From: Tunturiibacter empetritectus
GTDB lineage: Bacteria; Acidobacteriota; Terriglobia; Terriglobales; Acidobacteriaceae
Assembly (NCBI RefSeq): GCF_013410875.1
Contig: NZ_JACCCU010000002.1
Location: 496,001 to 560,000 of the forward strand
Length of the DNA stretch: 64,000 nucleotides
Direction of reading: 5' to 3'
The notes under the pieces were generated by a model. The model was not told the origin of the DNA. It ran no database searches and saw only the letters and a list, made by a program, of their open reading frames with translations. A program made the translations under genes and the position numbers. Shown here piece after piece: positions 17,717 to 26,970 of the stretch (within the stretch, counting starts at the first letter, position 1; every line of letters begins with the position of its first letter).

Positions 17717-19516
17717 CTACTTCAGCTTGTAGATGCGAGCCTCCCAGCCTGCAAGATTGAAGGTATCGGTAACAAGGCCCGCAGAATCGAGATTCGACAA
17801 AACAAGAGAATCCACCTTGACTTTAGCTGGTAGGGTGTACGCCACAGGGCCTGAGCTAAAGTTCAAGACAACGAGATATCGATCCGACCCAAGAGCGCGA
17901 GTGTAGGCAAAAATAGACTTATTCTCCGGGTCAAGATCTTTGTACTCGCCATAGACGAATGCCTGGTGGGCATGACGAAGATCGATCAGCTTCCGGGTGT
18001 AGTTGTAGATAGAATTCGGATCGGCTACTTCGGCGTTGGCGTTGATCTGCGTGTAGTTTGGATTCTCAGCAAGCCAGGGCTTAGCTGCCGTCGTGAAGCC
18101 GCCATTCGCAGACTCGTCCCACTGCATCGGAGTTCGCGAGTTGTCTCGACTCGTATGTCGAAGGTCGGCAATAAAAGTCTCCTCGGGAATCTTGCCAGTC
18201 AGAACATTTGCCTTATAAGCATTCTTGACTTCAATGTCGTCGAAGTCATTAATGCTGCGGAAAGGGTAGTTGGTCATTCCGAGCTCGTCCCCCTGGTAAA
18301 GGAACGGCGTTCCGCGGAGAGTAAGCAGCATCGTCGCAAGCAATTTAGCAGAAGGAACACGGAACTCAGCAGAGTCGTCGCCGAAGGTGGATACGATGCG
18401 CGGGTTGTCGTGATTGGAGAGGAAGACCGTATCCCAGCTATGGGTGTCGAGCACCTCTGCGTGATGGGTGTAGATCGCTTTGAGCATAAGCAGATCGAAG
18501 GGCTTCAGCTTGATGCCCTCGCGGTTAGAACGAATGGCATCGAAGTTGAAGATCATGTTCAATTCATGGCGATTCTCACCCACCATAAGCGGAGTCTGCT
18601 CCAGGGAGATGCCAAGAGCTTCGCCTACGGTCATCACGTCATACTTGGCCATGACGTTACGATTCATCTCCTGCAGATAGTCATGCATGTGGGGCCCGTT
18701 GGCGTACGCGTTGCCGTAGTTGTGAAGTTGGTCAGGAGTCAGATCCGGGAAGGCCGGATTCTTCGAGATCAGCGGAATCACGTCCATACGAAAGCCATCG
18801 ACGCCCTTGTCGAGCCAGAATCGCATAAGGCTGTAAACCTCTTCGCGAACCTTGGGATTGTCCCAGTTGAGATCAGGTTGTTTTACCGCGAAGTAGTGGA
18901 GATAGTACTGCTCAGTCGCAGAATCGAACTGCCACGCAGAGCCGGAGAAGAACGACGGATCGTTGTTTGGCGGCAGCATCCTTGTCTTGCCATCCGGACC
19001 GGCGGGGCCGGGCTTTCCATCACGCCAGAAATAATAGTCGCGGTAAGGATTGTCTTTGGATTTGCGGCTTTCGACGAACCAATGGTGTTCGTCAGAGGTG
19101 TGGTTGACGACGAGGTCGATGATCAGACGCATGTGGCGCTGCTTGATACCGGCAAGCATCGTATCGAAATCAGCCATAGTGCCGAACTCGGCCATCACTT
19201 TGCGATAGTCGCGAATGTCATAGCCATTGTCGGCGTTGGGAGAGTCGTAATGCGGACTGAGCCAGATGACATTTACCCCAAGCTTTTGCAGATAGTCGAG
19301 CTTTGAGGTGATGCCAGGAATATCACCGATCCCGTCGCCGTTTGAGTCCTTGAAGGATCGCGGATAAATCTGATAAACCACTGCCTCCTTCCACCAGGTG
19401 GGCTGGTAACCGTTCACAAGAGCGGGCGCAGGAGTCGAGCTCTGTGACTGCAGCAAGGTCATAGGCGCTAAAGTAGCCAGGAATAGAGCGAACGTGGTGA
19501 GGGTAGGTGGCTTCAC
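17717..19516 (-). CDS. Secreted GH13 alpha-glucosidase
   Basis: Glycoside hydrolase family 13 enzyme of the oligo-1,6-glucosidase or trehalose-synthase-like type, cleaving alpha-glucosidic bonds of malto- or isomalto-oligosaccharides. It has 599 residues with a signal peptide, so it acts outside the cytoplasm. The four GH13 regions are visible: DLVVNHTSDEH, DGFRMDVI (nucleophile Asp), TVGEALG (acid/base Glu) and FLSNHDNPR (third Asp). EAVVYQIYPRSFKDSNGDG is the typical entry to the barrel. A C-terminal beta domain ends at AGWEARIYKLK. The start is GTG. Confidence 0.92.
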   Translation of the reverse strand: MKPPTLTTFALFLATLAPMTLLQSQSSTPAPALVNGYQPTWWKEAVVYQIYPRSFKDSNGDGIGDIPGITSKLDYLQKLGVNVIWLSPHYDSPNADNGYDIRDYRKVMAEFGTMADFDTMLAGIKQRHMRLIIDLVVNHTSDEHHWFVESRKSKDNPYRDYYFWRDGKPGPAGPDGKTRMLPPNNDPSFFSGSAWQFDSATEQYYLHYFAVKQPDLNWDNPKVREEVYSLMRFWLDKGVDGFRMDVIPLISKNPAFPDLTPDQLHNYGNAYANGPHMHDYLQEMNRNVMAKYDVMTVGEALGISLEQTPLMVGENRHELNMIFNFDAIRSNREGIKLKPFDLLMLKAIYTHHAEVLDTHSWDTVFLSNHDNPRIVSTFGDDSAEFRVPSAKLLATMLLTLRGTPFLYQGDELGMTNYPFRSINDFDDIEVKNAYKANVLTGKIPEETFIADLRHTSRDNSRTPMQWDESANGGFTTAAKPWLAENPNYTQINANAEVADPNSIYNYTRKLIDLRHAHQAFVYGEYKDLDPENKSIFAYTRALGSDRYLVVLNFSSGPVAYTLPAKVKVDSLVLSNLDSAGLVTDTFNLAGWEARIYKLK

Positions 19517-19562
19517 CGGACTATGCTCTACGCATCGATCAAGTCAGTCAAGCGCGAGTCAG

Positions 19563-21638
19563 TCAAGCGGGGCGTTCGAAGAACTCTTCGACGTCTGTAA
19601 TCTCCTGCGTGAGCCGGTAAGGCGGGAGGGACTCGAGAAAGATTCGGCCATAGCGCTGACGCTGGATACGCGGGTCAAGGAGCATGAGGACACCTCGATC
19701 ATTGAGCGAGCGGATCAGACGTCCAAAGCCCTGCTTGAGCGTAATAACGGCGTTGGGAATCTGGTAGTCGAAGAAAGGTTTGCCGCCGAGCGCTTCGATA
19801 GCCTCCATCCGCGCCTCAACGATCGGGTCGGAGGGAACAGCAAAGGGAAGGCGGTCAATGATGACACAGGATAGTTGCTCGCCCTGGACGTCTACTCCCT
19901 GCCAGAAACTCGAAGTCCCAAACAGAACGGCGTTAGGCGTATCGCGGAACTGCTGCAATAGAACGTGACGTGGCGCGGTGCCGTGCAACAGCAGCGGATA
20001 AGGCAGTTCGACGAGTAGTCGCTCGTAGGTGTTGCGCATCTGCGCGTAGCTGGTGAAGAGGCAGAAGGCGCGGCCCTTCGTAATCTCAAGTACCCGACGG
20101 ATGCGCTCGGCCGCACGCTCGGGAAAATCTGGCTCACGCGGGTCGGGCATATTGGGCGGCAGGTAGAGCAGAGCCTGCTTCTCGTAATTAAAGTGCGACG
20201 AAACGATCAGCTCTCGAGCCGAAGTAAGTCCGAGGCGTCTGCGAATGTGATCGAATCCTCCCGAGACGGTAAGCGTCGCCGAAGTGAGAATGATTGAGCT
20301 GTAGCTATCGAAGAGCGATGTGGTGAGCAACTCGGAGACATCAATGGGAGTCGCTTGCAGATGCGTGTGAAAGCTCGCTTGCCCCGCTCCGCGCGCAAAG
20401 TTCCGAACCCCACCCGCGATCCGACGCTCAATCCAGAAGACGGTGTTTCGGTCGGTCGATTCGAGCAAAAAAGCCAGGTGCGCGCGAATGTCTGCCGCAC
20501 GCTTGCGTAGACCAGAAGCCTCTTCAACATTCTTGAGATGATCGAGCTCGCCTTCGAGTCGAGTCAGTGCATTCAGGGTGGCCGTGTAGGTATCGCCGCT
20601 CTCTTCCAGAAAAGCTTCGCGGTGAAGAAAGGGCATGCGCCCCCCGCCATTCGGCATCCCCATAGGATCTGTCGGCAGAACAGAGAAGAACAGGCGCGAG
20701 CGGTCTTTCAGAGTCGCGCAGGCGCTCTCGATCGCTGACGTGCTGGCCTGTTTTGCCTTGAGCATCATCTCTACATCGCGCGTAAGCTCGTCAACCCGCT
20801 GAGTAGAGAGCCCAATTCCAAAATAATTCGAGGCAATCTCTTCCAACTCATGCGCCTCGTCGAAGATGACGCAAGCAGCCTCGGGCAGAATGCCGGCGTC
20901 AGGTGCACCCGCAGCCTGCTGCTTGATATTTAGATCAGCAAAAAAAAGATGATGGTTGACGATGACGATATCCGACTCGAGTGCCTTGCGCCGCATCCCG
21001 GTGACAAAGCAGCGCTCCCAGTCCGGGCAGCTCTGGCCAAGGCAAACTTCAGTGCGGGCATCAAGCTTGTGCCACAGCGCGGAGGACTCTGGCAGGTGAT
21101 CGAGCTCCGCCCGGTCCCCGGTCTCTGTCGTCTTCTCCCACGTAGCAATCTGATGAAACTGATCGATCTCCTCCAGGCCATTCAGAAGAGGGTTGTCCCG
21201 GAGCGCGTAGAGCTTATGCCGGCAAAGGTAGTTGGCGCGGCCCTTCATATAACAAACCTTGAGTGGGCCAAGAAGGGATTCAAGAAAGGGAACGTCCTTG
21301 AAATAAAGCTGCTCCTGCAGATTCTTGGTGCCAGTCGAGATAATGACCCGCTGGCCCCGCTCTCGGGCTAGTCGTAGGGCAGGCAAGAGGTACGCGAGCG
21401 TCTTACCCGTTCCCGTCCCGGCTTCAACAATCAGGTGACGCTTCTCCTTGAAAGCAGACTCAATAGCCCGTGCCATGTCGTACTGCCCTTGACGATGCTC
21501 AAAGGCCAGCGAAGATCGAGACAGCATACCGCCCGGAGCAAAAAAATCACGGAGATTCGGCAGATTCTCCGGCTTCACAGGCGTAATCGAGATGGGAGCG
21601 GTCGTAGACAAGGCGATTTGCTGGAGGATCGGCGGCAC
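19563..21638 (-). CDS. DinG/XPD-family ATP-dependent helicase
   Basis: Superfamily 2 helicase with an iron-sulfur cluster, related to DinG and YoaA, which unwinds DNA with 5'-3' polarity during repair. The 691-residue protein has Walker A EAGTGTGKT near residue 75, cluster cysteines in ANYLCRHKL and CLGQSCPDWERC, the DEAH box (VIFDEAHELEE), and C-terminal motifs LTSATL, GRAFCLFTSY and QGFGRLIRS. No exonuclease domain is present, unlike Gram-positive DinG. The start is GTG, with an ill-conserved N-terminus. It lies 46 bp downstream of nothing coding and is divergent from der. Confidence 0.9.
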   Translation of the reverse strand: MPPILQQIALSTTAPISITPVKPENLPNLRDFFAPGGMLSRSSLAFEHRQGQYDMARAIESAFKEKRHLIVEAGTGTGKTLAYLLPALRLARERGQRVIISTGTKNLQEQLYFKDVPFLESLLGPLKVCYMKGRANYLCRHKLYALRDNPLLNGLEEIDQFHQIATWEKTTETGDRAELDHLPESSALWHKLDARTEVCLGQSCPDWERCFVTGMRRKALESDIVIVNHHLFFADLNIKQQAAGAPDAGILPEAACVIFDEAHELEEIASNYFGIGLSTQRVDELTRDVEMMLKAKQASTSAIESACATLKDRSRLFFSVLPTDPMGMPNGGGRMPFLHREAFLEESGDTYTATLNALTRLEGELDHLKNVEEASGLRKRAADIRAHLAFLLESTDRNTVFWIERRIAGGVRNFARGAGQASFHTHLQATPIDVSELLTTSLFDSYSSIILTSATLTVSGGFDHIRRRLGLTSARELIVSSHFNYEKQALLYLPPNMPDPREPDFPERAAERIRRVLEITKGRAFCLFTSYAQMRNTYERLLVELPYPLLLHGTAPRHVLLQQFRDTPNAVLFGTSSFWQGVDVQGEQLSCVIIDRLPFAVPSDPIVEARMEAIEALGGKPFFDYQIPNAVITLKQGFGRLIRSLNDRGVLMLLDPRIQRQRYGRIFLESLPPYRLTQEITDVEEFFERPA

Positions 21639-21704
21639 AGGGGCTTTGCAATTTCTATAATAGAGGGGGAAGCGAAGAATTAGCGTAATAAGCCTGGCCG
21701 CCTG

Positions 21705-23654
21705 ATGCGTGCGCGGGAGAAAGTTGGACGTTCCGTGGCTCAGAAAGACGATAGAAAGCGGTTAGGCAAAAAGCACAGGCAGGCCAGCACGCGGCCAAAA
21801 AAAGGTCGCGCTCCAAAGTCCACCCCAACGACAGGAGCCATCGACCCGCGGAAGCGGAAGATCCTTTCGACGAAGCGAGCCGCCGTAGACAAGGCTTTGC
21901 GAGTCACCAAGCAATCTCCTGACCGGGAGAAGCGGAAGGCAATCCGCCCAGACGGACCTCCTCCCAGAAAGCCCGCGGGAGCAGTTCGTCCGAAGCTGGA
22001 GAGACCAGCCGATGGGATCGTCGGGCGACAGACGCCACGTTCGGCGAACGTCGCAGGTCGCGAGCGAATCGAGGACGACTGGCGGGATATCGAGTTGCTG
22101 GCTTCCCAGATGGTCACCGAGACCGAGCGCGCAGACGCGCGAGAACTGCCGCTGATCGCCATCTGTGGCCGTCCCAATGTAGGTAAGAGCACCCTCTTCA
22201 ATCGCCTGACCGGTTCGCGTCGATCGATCGTAGGCGATGAACCCGGAATCACCCGCGACCGCATCTATGGCGAGATCGAGTGGATGAATCGTGCCGCAAG
22301 AATCGTCGACACGGGCGGCGTAGTACCGGACGACGAGGCTCTGATCCCGTCGGAGATATTCCGCCAGGCGAAGGTTGGATTGGAAGAGGCTGACGCCATT
22401 GTGATGGTCGTGGATGGCCGCACCGAGCTGGCCTCGCCCGATCTCGAACTCGCGCGACTGCTTTTGCGCGGCGGAAAACCAGTGTTTCTCGCTGTAAACA
22501 AGATGGACACCGACGCAATGCAGTCACAGGCGGAGAACTTCCGGCGCCTTGGTTTCAAAAATGTTCTCCCCATCTCGGCCGAACACGGTTCAGGAATGGG
22601 CGATCTGCTGGATGCGGTCTTTGAAGTGCTCCCGGAGCCTGAGGAGAGAATCGAAGAGCCTGAAGTGATGCTCACAGAAAACGACGAAGCCGAAGAAGAT
22701 GAAACGGGCCCGGACTTTTCGGTCTCTCCCGCTGCGACCCTCGCATCGGAAGCGTCAGAGAATACCGCGCCGAGACGCCCTCGTATGCTCCGATCACACG
22801 GCGAGTATGAGAGCCGCGAGACAAAGATCGCCATCATCGGACGACCGAACGTCGGCAAAAGCACGCTTCTCAATGCGCTCACTGGAACCGAGCGGGCCAT
22901 CGTCTCACCCATCGCAGGAACCACTCGCGATGCAGTCGATGAAGTGGTGGAGCGCGACGGTCATGCGTTCCGCTTTGTCGATACCGCAGGAATTCGCCGA
23001 AAGGGCAAGACGAAGCTGATGGCCGAAAAGTTGTCCGTCATCATGGCCCGAAAGCACTTGGAAGCGGCAGACGTCTCCTTGCTAGTCATCGATGCGACGG
23101 AGGGCGTTGCCGCGCTCGACGCGAACATCGGCGGCTACGCACACGAGAGTGGCCGCAGCGTAATTATCGTCGTCAACAAGTGGGATCTAATGACCCGCAT
23201 CGGCAAGGATGGCATGCGCCTGTTCGACGGCAAGCCACCAGCCGATCAAAAGCTCTACGAGCAGGACGTTCGGGATAAATTAAAGTACCTCGAATATGCG
23301 CCGCTGCTATTTATCTCTGCAGCCGATGGAAAAAACATAGAGTCCGTCTTCAAAAAGGTAGAGCTGGTCGCGCGTGAAAGACGAAAGCGCGTAACCACCG
23401 GCCAGATGAACCGTTTTCTCGAGAAGGTGGACTTCCAGAAGGCAAGCGTGCCGATGAACAAGCGCGTCCGGATCTACTACATGACGCAAGCTGCGGTTGC
23501 CCCCCCGACGTTTGTGCTCTTCACCGATAAAGACGTAAAAATGCACTTCTCATTCGAGCGTTTTCTGGGCAACCAGATCCGGGAGAACTTCGGCTTTATC
23601 GGAAGCCCAATCTGGTTCAAGATCAAAGCTCGAAACAAGAAAAAAGCCGAATAG
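21705..23654 (+). CDS. der: Ribosome biogenesis GTPase Der with long basic N-terminus
   Basis: Der (EngA) is the double GTPase that helps assemble the 50S ribosomal subunit. Both G domains are complete, with GRPNVGKS motifs at about 155-162 and in the second domain, DTGG or DTAG, NKMD and NKWD, followed by the C-terminal KH-like domain (VDFQKASVPMNKRVRIYY). It has 649 residues where about 440-490 is normal. The excess is a 146-residue tail rich in Lys, Arg and Pro before the first G domain and an acidic linker between the domains. ATG 21705 has no clear ribosome site; GTG 21735 and ATG 22110 are alternatives. Confidence 0.93.
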   Translation: MRAREKVGRSVAQKDDRKRLGKKHRQASTRPKKGRAPKSTPTTGAIDPRKRKILSTKRAAVDKALRVTKQSPDREKRKAIRPDGPPPRKPAGAVRPKLERPADGIVGRQTPRSANVAGRERIEDDWRDIELLASQMVTETERADARELPLIAICGRPNVGKSTLFNRLTGSRRSIVGDEPGITRDRIYGEIEWMNRAARIVDTGGVVPDDEALIPSEIFRQAKVGLEEADAIVMVVDGRTELASPDLELARLLLRGGKPVFLAVNKMDTDAMQSQAENFRRLGFKNVLPISAEHGSGMGDLLDAVFEVLPEPEERIEEPEVMLTENDEAEEDETGPDFSVSPAATLASEASENTAPRRPRMLRSHGEYESRETKIAIIGRPNVGKSTLLNALTGTERAIVSPIAGTTRDAVDEVVERDGHAFRFVDTAGIRRKGKTKLMAEKLSVIMARKHLEAADVSLLVIDATEGVAALDANIGGYAHESGRSVIIVVNKWDLMTRIGKDGMRLFDGKPPADQKLYEQDVRDKLKYLEYAPLLFISAADGKNIESVFKKVELVARERRKRVTTGQMNRFLEKVDFQKASVPMNKRVRIYYMTQAAVAPPTFVLFTDKDVKMHFSFERFLGNQIRENFGFIGSPIWFKIKARNKKKAE

Positions 23655-23860
23655 AAAATGAGAGTTAAGTGGGACTCAACTGCTGCAAAATCGCCTCGCA
23701 CCACAGGCACGTAGTTGGCGGAAAGCAAGTTTTCAGATAAATGTTGCATTCTTTCCCGATCAGTGGGTAAATATCAGTCTCCCCAAGAACTTCCCAAGCT
23801 TGTTTTGGCAGACGCACGTGTAGATGCTCCACCAGGCCCGGGAACACTGAGGAAAACGCC

Positions 23861-24178
23861 ATGAATGTAGCAGGTATTGTTACCGATTTGATCGCCGGAG
23901 GAGTAGGCGGCAATATTGCCGGCGCGTTGTTGAAGAAATTCGACCTGGGCCCCATCGGGAATACAGTTGCCGGGCTCGTTGGCGGTGCCGGCGGTGGACA
24001 ATTGCTGAGTATGCTGTTGTCAGGCGGGGCAGCCGGTGCGGCTACATCTGCCGCGGCCTCAGGCAGAATGGATATGTCATCGATTCTAGGAAATGTGGCT
24101 GGCGGCGGCGTAGGCGGCGCGGTAGTCATGGCGATCGTGGGATTGATCAAAACGCAGATGAGTAAAAACACTGCCTGA
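23861..24178 (+). CDS. Glycine-zipper small membrane protein
   Basis: A 105-residue protein made almost wholly of Gly, Ala and hydrophobic residues with GxxxG patterns (GGVGGNIAGALL, GLVGGAGGGQLLS, GGGVGGAVVMAIVGL), typical of glycine-zipper membrane or surface proteins. About three hydrophobic helices are likely. A GAGG ribosome site precedes the ATG. Its function is unknown; similar small proteins are often misannotated. It lies alone between der and the convergent trmFO. Confidence 0.7.
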   Translation: MNVAGIVTDLIAGGVGGNIAGALLKKFDLGPIGNTVAGLVGGAGGGQLLSMLLSGGAAGAATSAAASGRMDMSSILGNVAGGGVGGAVVMAIVGLIKTQMSKNTA

Positions 24179-24229
24179 TAGAGTGGGCAAGAGACGAAGA
24201 CGTTCTTGTTACGCAATGGCTCGCCCCAC

Positions 24230-25582
24230 TTAGTTGGCGGCGAGCCACTCCCCCCAGGCCTCTAAAGCGCGATCACATTGGAGTTTGTGGCGCTCTTTTT
24301 TGTCGCGGATTTTTTTGCGGAGATCCTCTTCCAAAGATGGCAGAAGATCGAAGGTGATGTTAGCCGGTTGAAACTTTTTCGTCTCTGCGTGGGTAATGTA
24401 GTGCGTCAGCGAGCCATTAGCGCTCAGCCGAGGCGCAATCGCAGGCACATTACTGTTCGCGATCGACGCAGCATAGATTCCCGCAAGCATTCCAGACGCA
24501 ATCGATTCGGTATAACCTTCAACGCCACTGAGCTGGCCGGCGATCATTATGCCCGCATGAGCTTTGAGCTGGAGGCTTTCGGTAAGCAGCGACGGAGCAT
24601 GGATGTACGTATTGCGATGAATCTGGCCGTAGCGCAGAAAAGTAGCGTCCTTAAGGCCCGGGATAAGCTTGAGAACGCGGTTTTGCTCACCGTACTTCAA
24701 ATGATTCTGGAAGCCTACAAGGTTGTAAGAGTCGGCGCGGAGATTCTCCTGGCGAAGCTGAACGACCGCATAAGGCCAGCGGCCTGTCTTCGGGTCGGTG
24801 AGCCCGACTGGCTTCATCGGACCGAAACGAAGCGTATCACGACCACGACGAGCCGTCTCTTCAATGGGGAGACACCCTTCAAAGTACTGAAGCTTCTCGG
24901 CCGTCCCGGTCGCAGGAAACTTCTCCCAGTCCTTCGATTCCACAGCCTCCGCCGTCGTCAGAGCCTCCATAAACCGCTCATACTCTTCCTTGGTGAAGGG
25001 ACAGTTGATGTAGTCGGCAGTGCCTTTGTCATATCGCGCCGCGAAGTAAACCTTAGACATATCGATGGTCGAGGCGTCAACGATAGGAGAGATGGAATCG
25101 TAGAAAGCCAGATGGTCAGACCCAGTAAGGCGCTGAAGTTCGCCGGCAAGCGCCGCGCTGGTCAACGGACCTGACGCAAGGATCGTGAGAGTATCAGGGT
25201 CAGCATCGTTGAGCGTAGTCACCTCTTCACGATGAACACGTATGCGAGGCTCCGCCGCGATGCGTTCGGCTACGCGCTTAGAGAACTCAACGCGATCAAC
25301 CGCAAGCGCATGTCCAGCAGGAACAGCCGTAGCATCTGCTTCGGCAAGCAGGATGCTCCCTGCCCGCCGCATCTCCTGCTTTAGCAACCACGGAGCAGTA
25401 TTTTCAGACTCGGACTTCAGCGAATTGGAACAGACAAGCTCTGCAAAATCGGAGGTCTGATGGGCTTCCGTCGAACGCGTCGGGCGCATCTCGTAAAGAT
25501 CGACTTCGCAGCCACGTTTTGCTGCCTGGAGTGCTGCTTCGGGGCCAGCCAGGCCGCCCCCGATGACTTTTATCTTTTTCAT
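24230..25582 (-). CDS. trmFO: Methylenetetrahydrofolate-tRNA (uracil-54-C5)-methyltransferase
   Basis: TrmFO makes ribothymidine at position 54 of tRNA, using methylenetetrahydrofolate and FADH2 instead of S-adenosylmethionine. The 450-residue protein begins with the FAD fold KVIGGGLAGPEAA and has the family signature ELVCSNSLKSES. Two catalytic cysteines are placed as in the family: one in LVCSNS and one in YINCPFTKEE. GQLSGVEGYTESIASGMLAG is the C-terminal FAD block. It converges with the glycine-zipper gene. Confidence 0.95.
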   Translation of the reverse strand: MKKIKVIGGGLAGPEAALQAAKRGCEVDLYEMRPTRSTEAHQTSDFAELVCSNSLKSESENTAPWLLKQEMRRAGSILLAEADATAVPAGHALAVDRVEFSKRVAERIAAEPRIRVHREEVTTLNDADPDTLTILASGPLTSAALAGELQRLTGSDHLAFYDSISPIVDASTIDMSKVYFAARYDKGTADYINCPFTKEEYERFMEALTTAEAVESKDWEKFPATGTAEKLQYFEGCLPIEETARRGRDTLRFGPMKPVGLTDPKTGRWPYAVVQLRQENLRADSYNLVGFQNHLKYGEQNRVLKLIPGLKDATFLRYGQIHRNTYIHAPSLLTESLQLKAHAGIMIAGQLSGVEGYTESIASGMLAGIYAASIANSNVPAIAPRLSANGSLTHYITHAETKKFQPANITFDLLPSLEEDLRKKIRDKKERHKLQCDRALEAWGEWLAAN

Positions 25583-25669
25583 GCTCCTTCAAGCATAGAG
25601 GAATTTGAGGAAGCTTTTCGCAGTCAACCCAGTCGAACAACTTTACGAGCTACCAGGGCACTCTTTGAT

Positions 25670-26197
25670 CTACTGCGATAGTGCAGCCAGCGCAACCAGA
25701 GCTTCCCCCGAAACCTGCATTCCCTTCCACTCCGACTTCATCACAGCTCCCAACTGCTGGTAGAAGTCAATAGATGGCGTATTCCAATCAAGCACGCTCC
25801 ATTCAAACCGCGGACAACCCTCGGCAACCGCAATAGCTGCGACCCGAGTAAGCAGAGCCTTCCCAACTCCCTTCCCGCGATGCTTCGGGTCGACGTAAAG
25901 ATCTTCAAGATAGATACCCGCATGTCCGCGCCACGTCGAGTAGTTATAGAAATAAAGAGCGAAGCCGGCAGCCGTGATCGTCTCACCATCAGCCAACTCG
26001 GCGATGATGCAATCGAAGCGTTTGTCAGGCCCGAACCCATCGCGGAGCAGATCGGCTTCCGTAGCAAGAACGGCATCCGGTTCGCGCTCATAAGTGGCGA
26101 GATCACGAACGAAGACGAGAATCTGAGAAATGTCCGCAGGTGTAGCAGCCCGCAGATTGAGTGTGCCGTTGGGGTTCAAAGGGGTAATAGTCGTCAT
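25670..26197 (-). CDS. GNAT family N-acetyltransferase
   Basis: Acetyl-CoA dependent N-acetyltransferase of the GNAT fold, 175 residues, similar in layout to diamine (spermidine/spermine) acetyltransferases. The acetyl-CoA loop is HRGKGVGKALLTRVA at about 110-125, followed by the typical FEWSVLDWNTPSIDFYQQLGA. The start region LRAATPADISQILVFVRDLA is also usual for this subgroup. The substrate is not predictable. It sits 16 bp after a secreted-protein gene on the same strand. Confidence 0.88.
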   Translation of the reverse strand: MTTITPLNPNGTLNLRAATPADISQILVFVRDLATYEREPDAVLATEADLLRDGFGPDKRFDCIIAELADGETITAAGFALYFYNYSTWRGHAGIYLEDLYVDPKHRGKGVGKALLTRVAAIAVAEGCPRFEWSVLDWNTPSIDFYQQLGAVMKSEWKGMQVSGEALVALAALSQ

Positions 26198-26213
26198 GGA
26201 TTGATTCCTGTGT

Positions 26214-26912
26214 TCATAATTTAGGCGTAGCCTCAGCCGACTTCGCTCCAGGTTGCGCGGCGAGCCATTTGTCGAATGGAATATTGAAGTCGAAGAGCTG
26301 CTTCTTGCCGTCCAGTGTATGGACCATCTTGACGTCGAGTTCAGCGCCCTTCAATGGTCGGTCAGGCAGTTCGCGAACGTCATAAAAAAGATAGCCGGCC
26401 AGAGTGCTGTGCGGATTGACCGTAGTTCCATTGAAACCAAAGTCGCCGTCGTCCTTGGTGATCTGCTTATCGACAGGTTTGTCATGCATTGTAATAGGCG
26501 GCAGGGGCATTGGGAGGGGAATCTTCTTGCCTGCCGTACCTTTAGTAGAAAAAAGTCGGCGTTGAAGATCATCGTCGGTGGCAGCCGGAATCTTGTCGTT
26601 GTTAATGGAGATGAACTGGATGCGGGCGTCGTCGAGAGAGAGCGGCACGTCGCTTTCATTCGTAAATATAACACGGACAGCAACAAAGCCGTGCTGAATA
26701 TAGGGGAGACGGAAGAAGTCGCAGTCCTTCGGGTCGTCGCAAGGCTCCGCCGCAACGGTAACCTTTTCGTCGGGGTGCGTCTCGAAGGCAGCATACTGGT
26801 TCGCAGGTTTTACCGGCGGCGCTTTCTTGTCGGCGGCCAAAGCGCTGCCTGCAAAAAAGCAGAAACTAGTTACTAGTAGGATCGGAATCGTGGGGAACCG
26901 GTGGGACTTCAT
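26214..26912 (-). CDS. Conserved secreted protein, unknown
   Basis: A 232-residue exported protein with signal peptide IPILLVTSFCFFAGSALA. The mature part starts with ADKKAPPVKPANQYAAFETHPDEKV, has one Cys pair (PCDDPKDC) and an FTNESDVPLSLDDARIQF stretch that reads like an immunoglobulin-like beta sandwich. I do not recognise a named family. It is just upstream of the GNAT gene and divergent from the LPS operon. Confidence 0.7.
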   Translation of the reverse strand: MKSHRFPTIPILLVTSFCFFAGSALAADKKAPPVKPANQYAAFETHPDEKVTVAAEPCDDPKDCDFFRLPYIQHGFVAVRVIFTNESDVPLSLDDARIQFISINNDKIPAATDDDLQRRLFSTKGTAGKKIPLPMPLPPITMHDKPVDKQITKDDGDFGFNGTTVNPHSTLAGYLFYDVRELPDRPLKGAELDVKMVHTLDGKKQLFDFNIPFDKWLAAQPGAKSAEATPKL

Positions 26913-26970
26913 GGCCAGGGTTGATTATCATCTCCGCTGGCGTACAACGTAAAGCGAGGGCTCGGCGACG

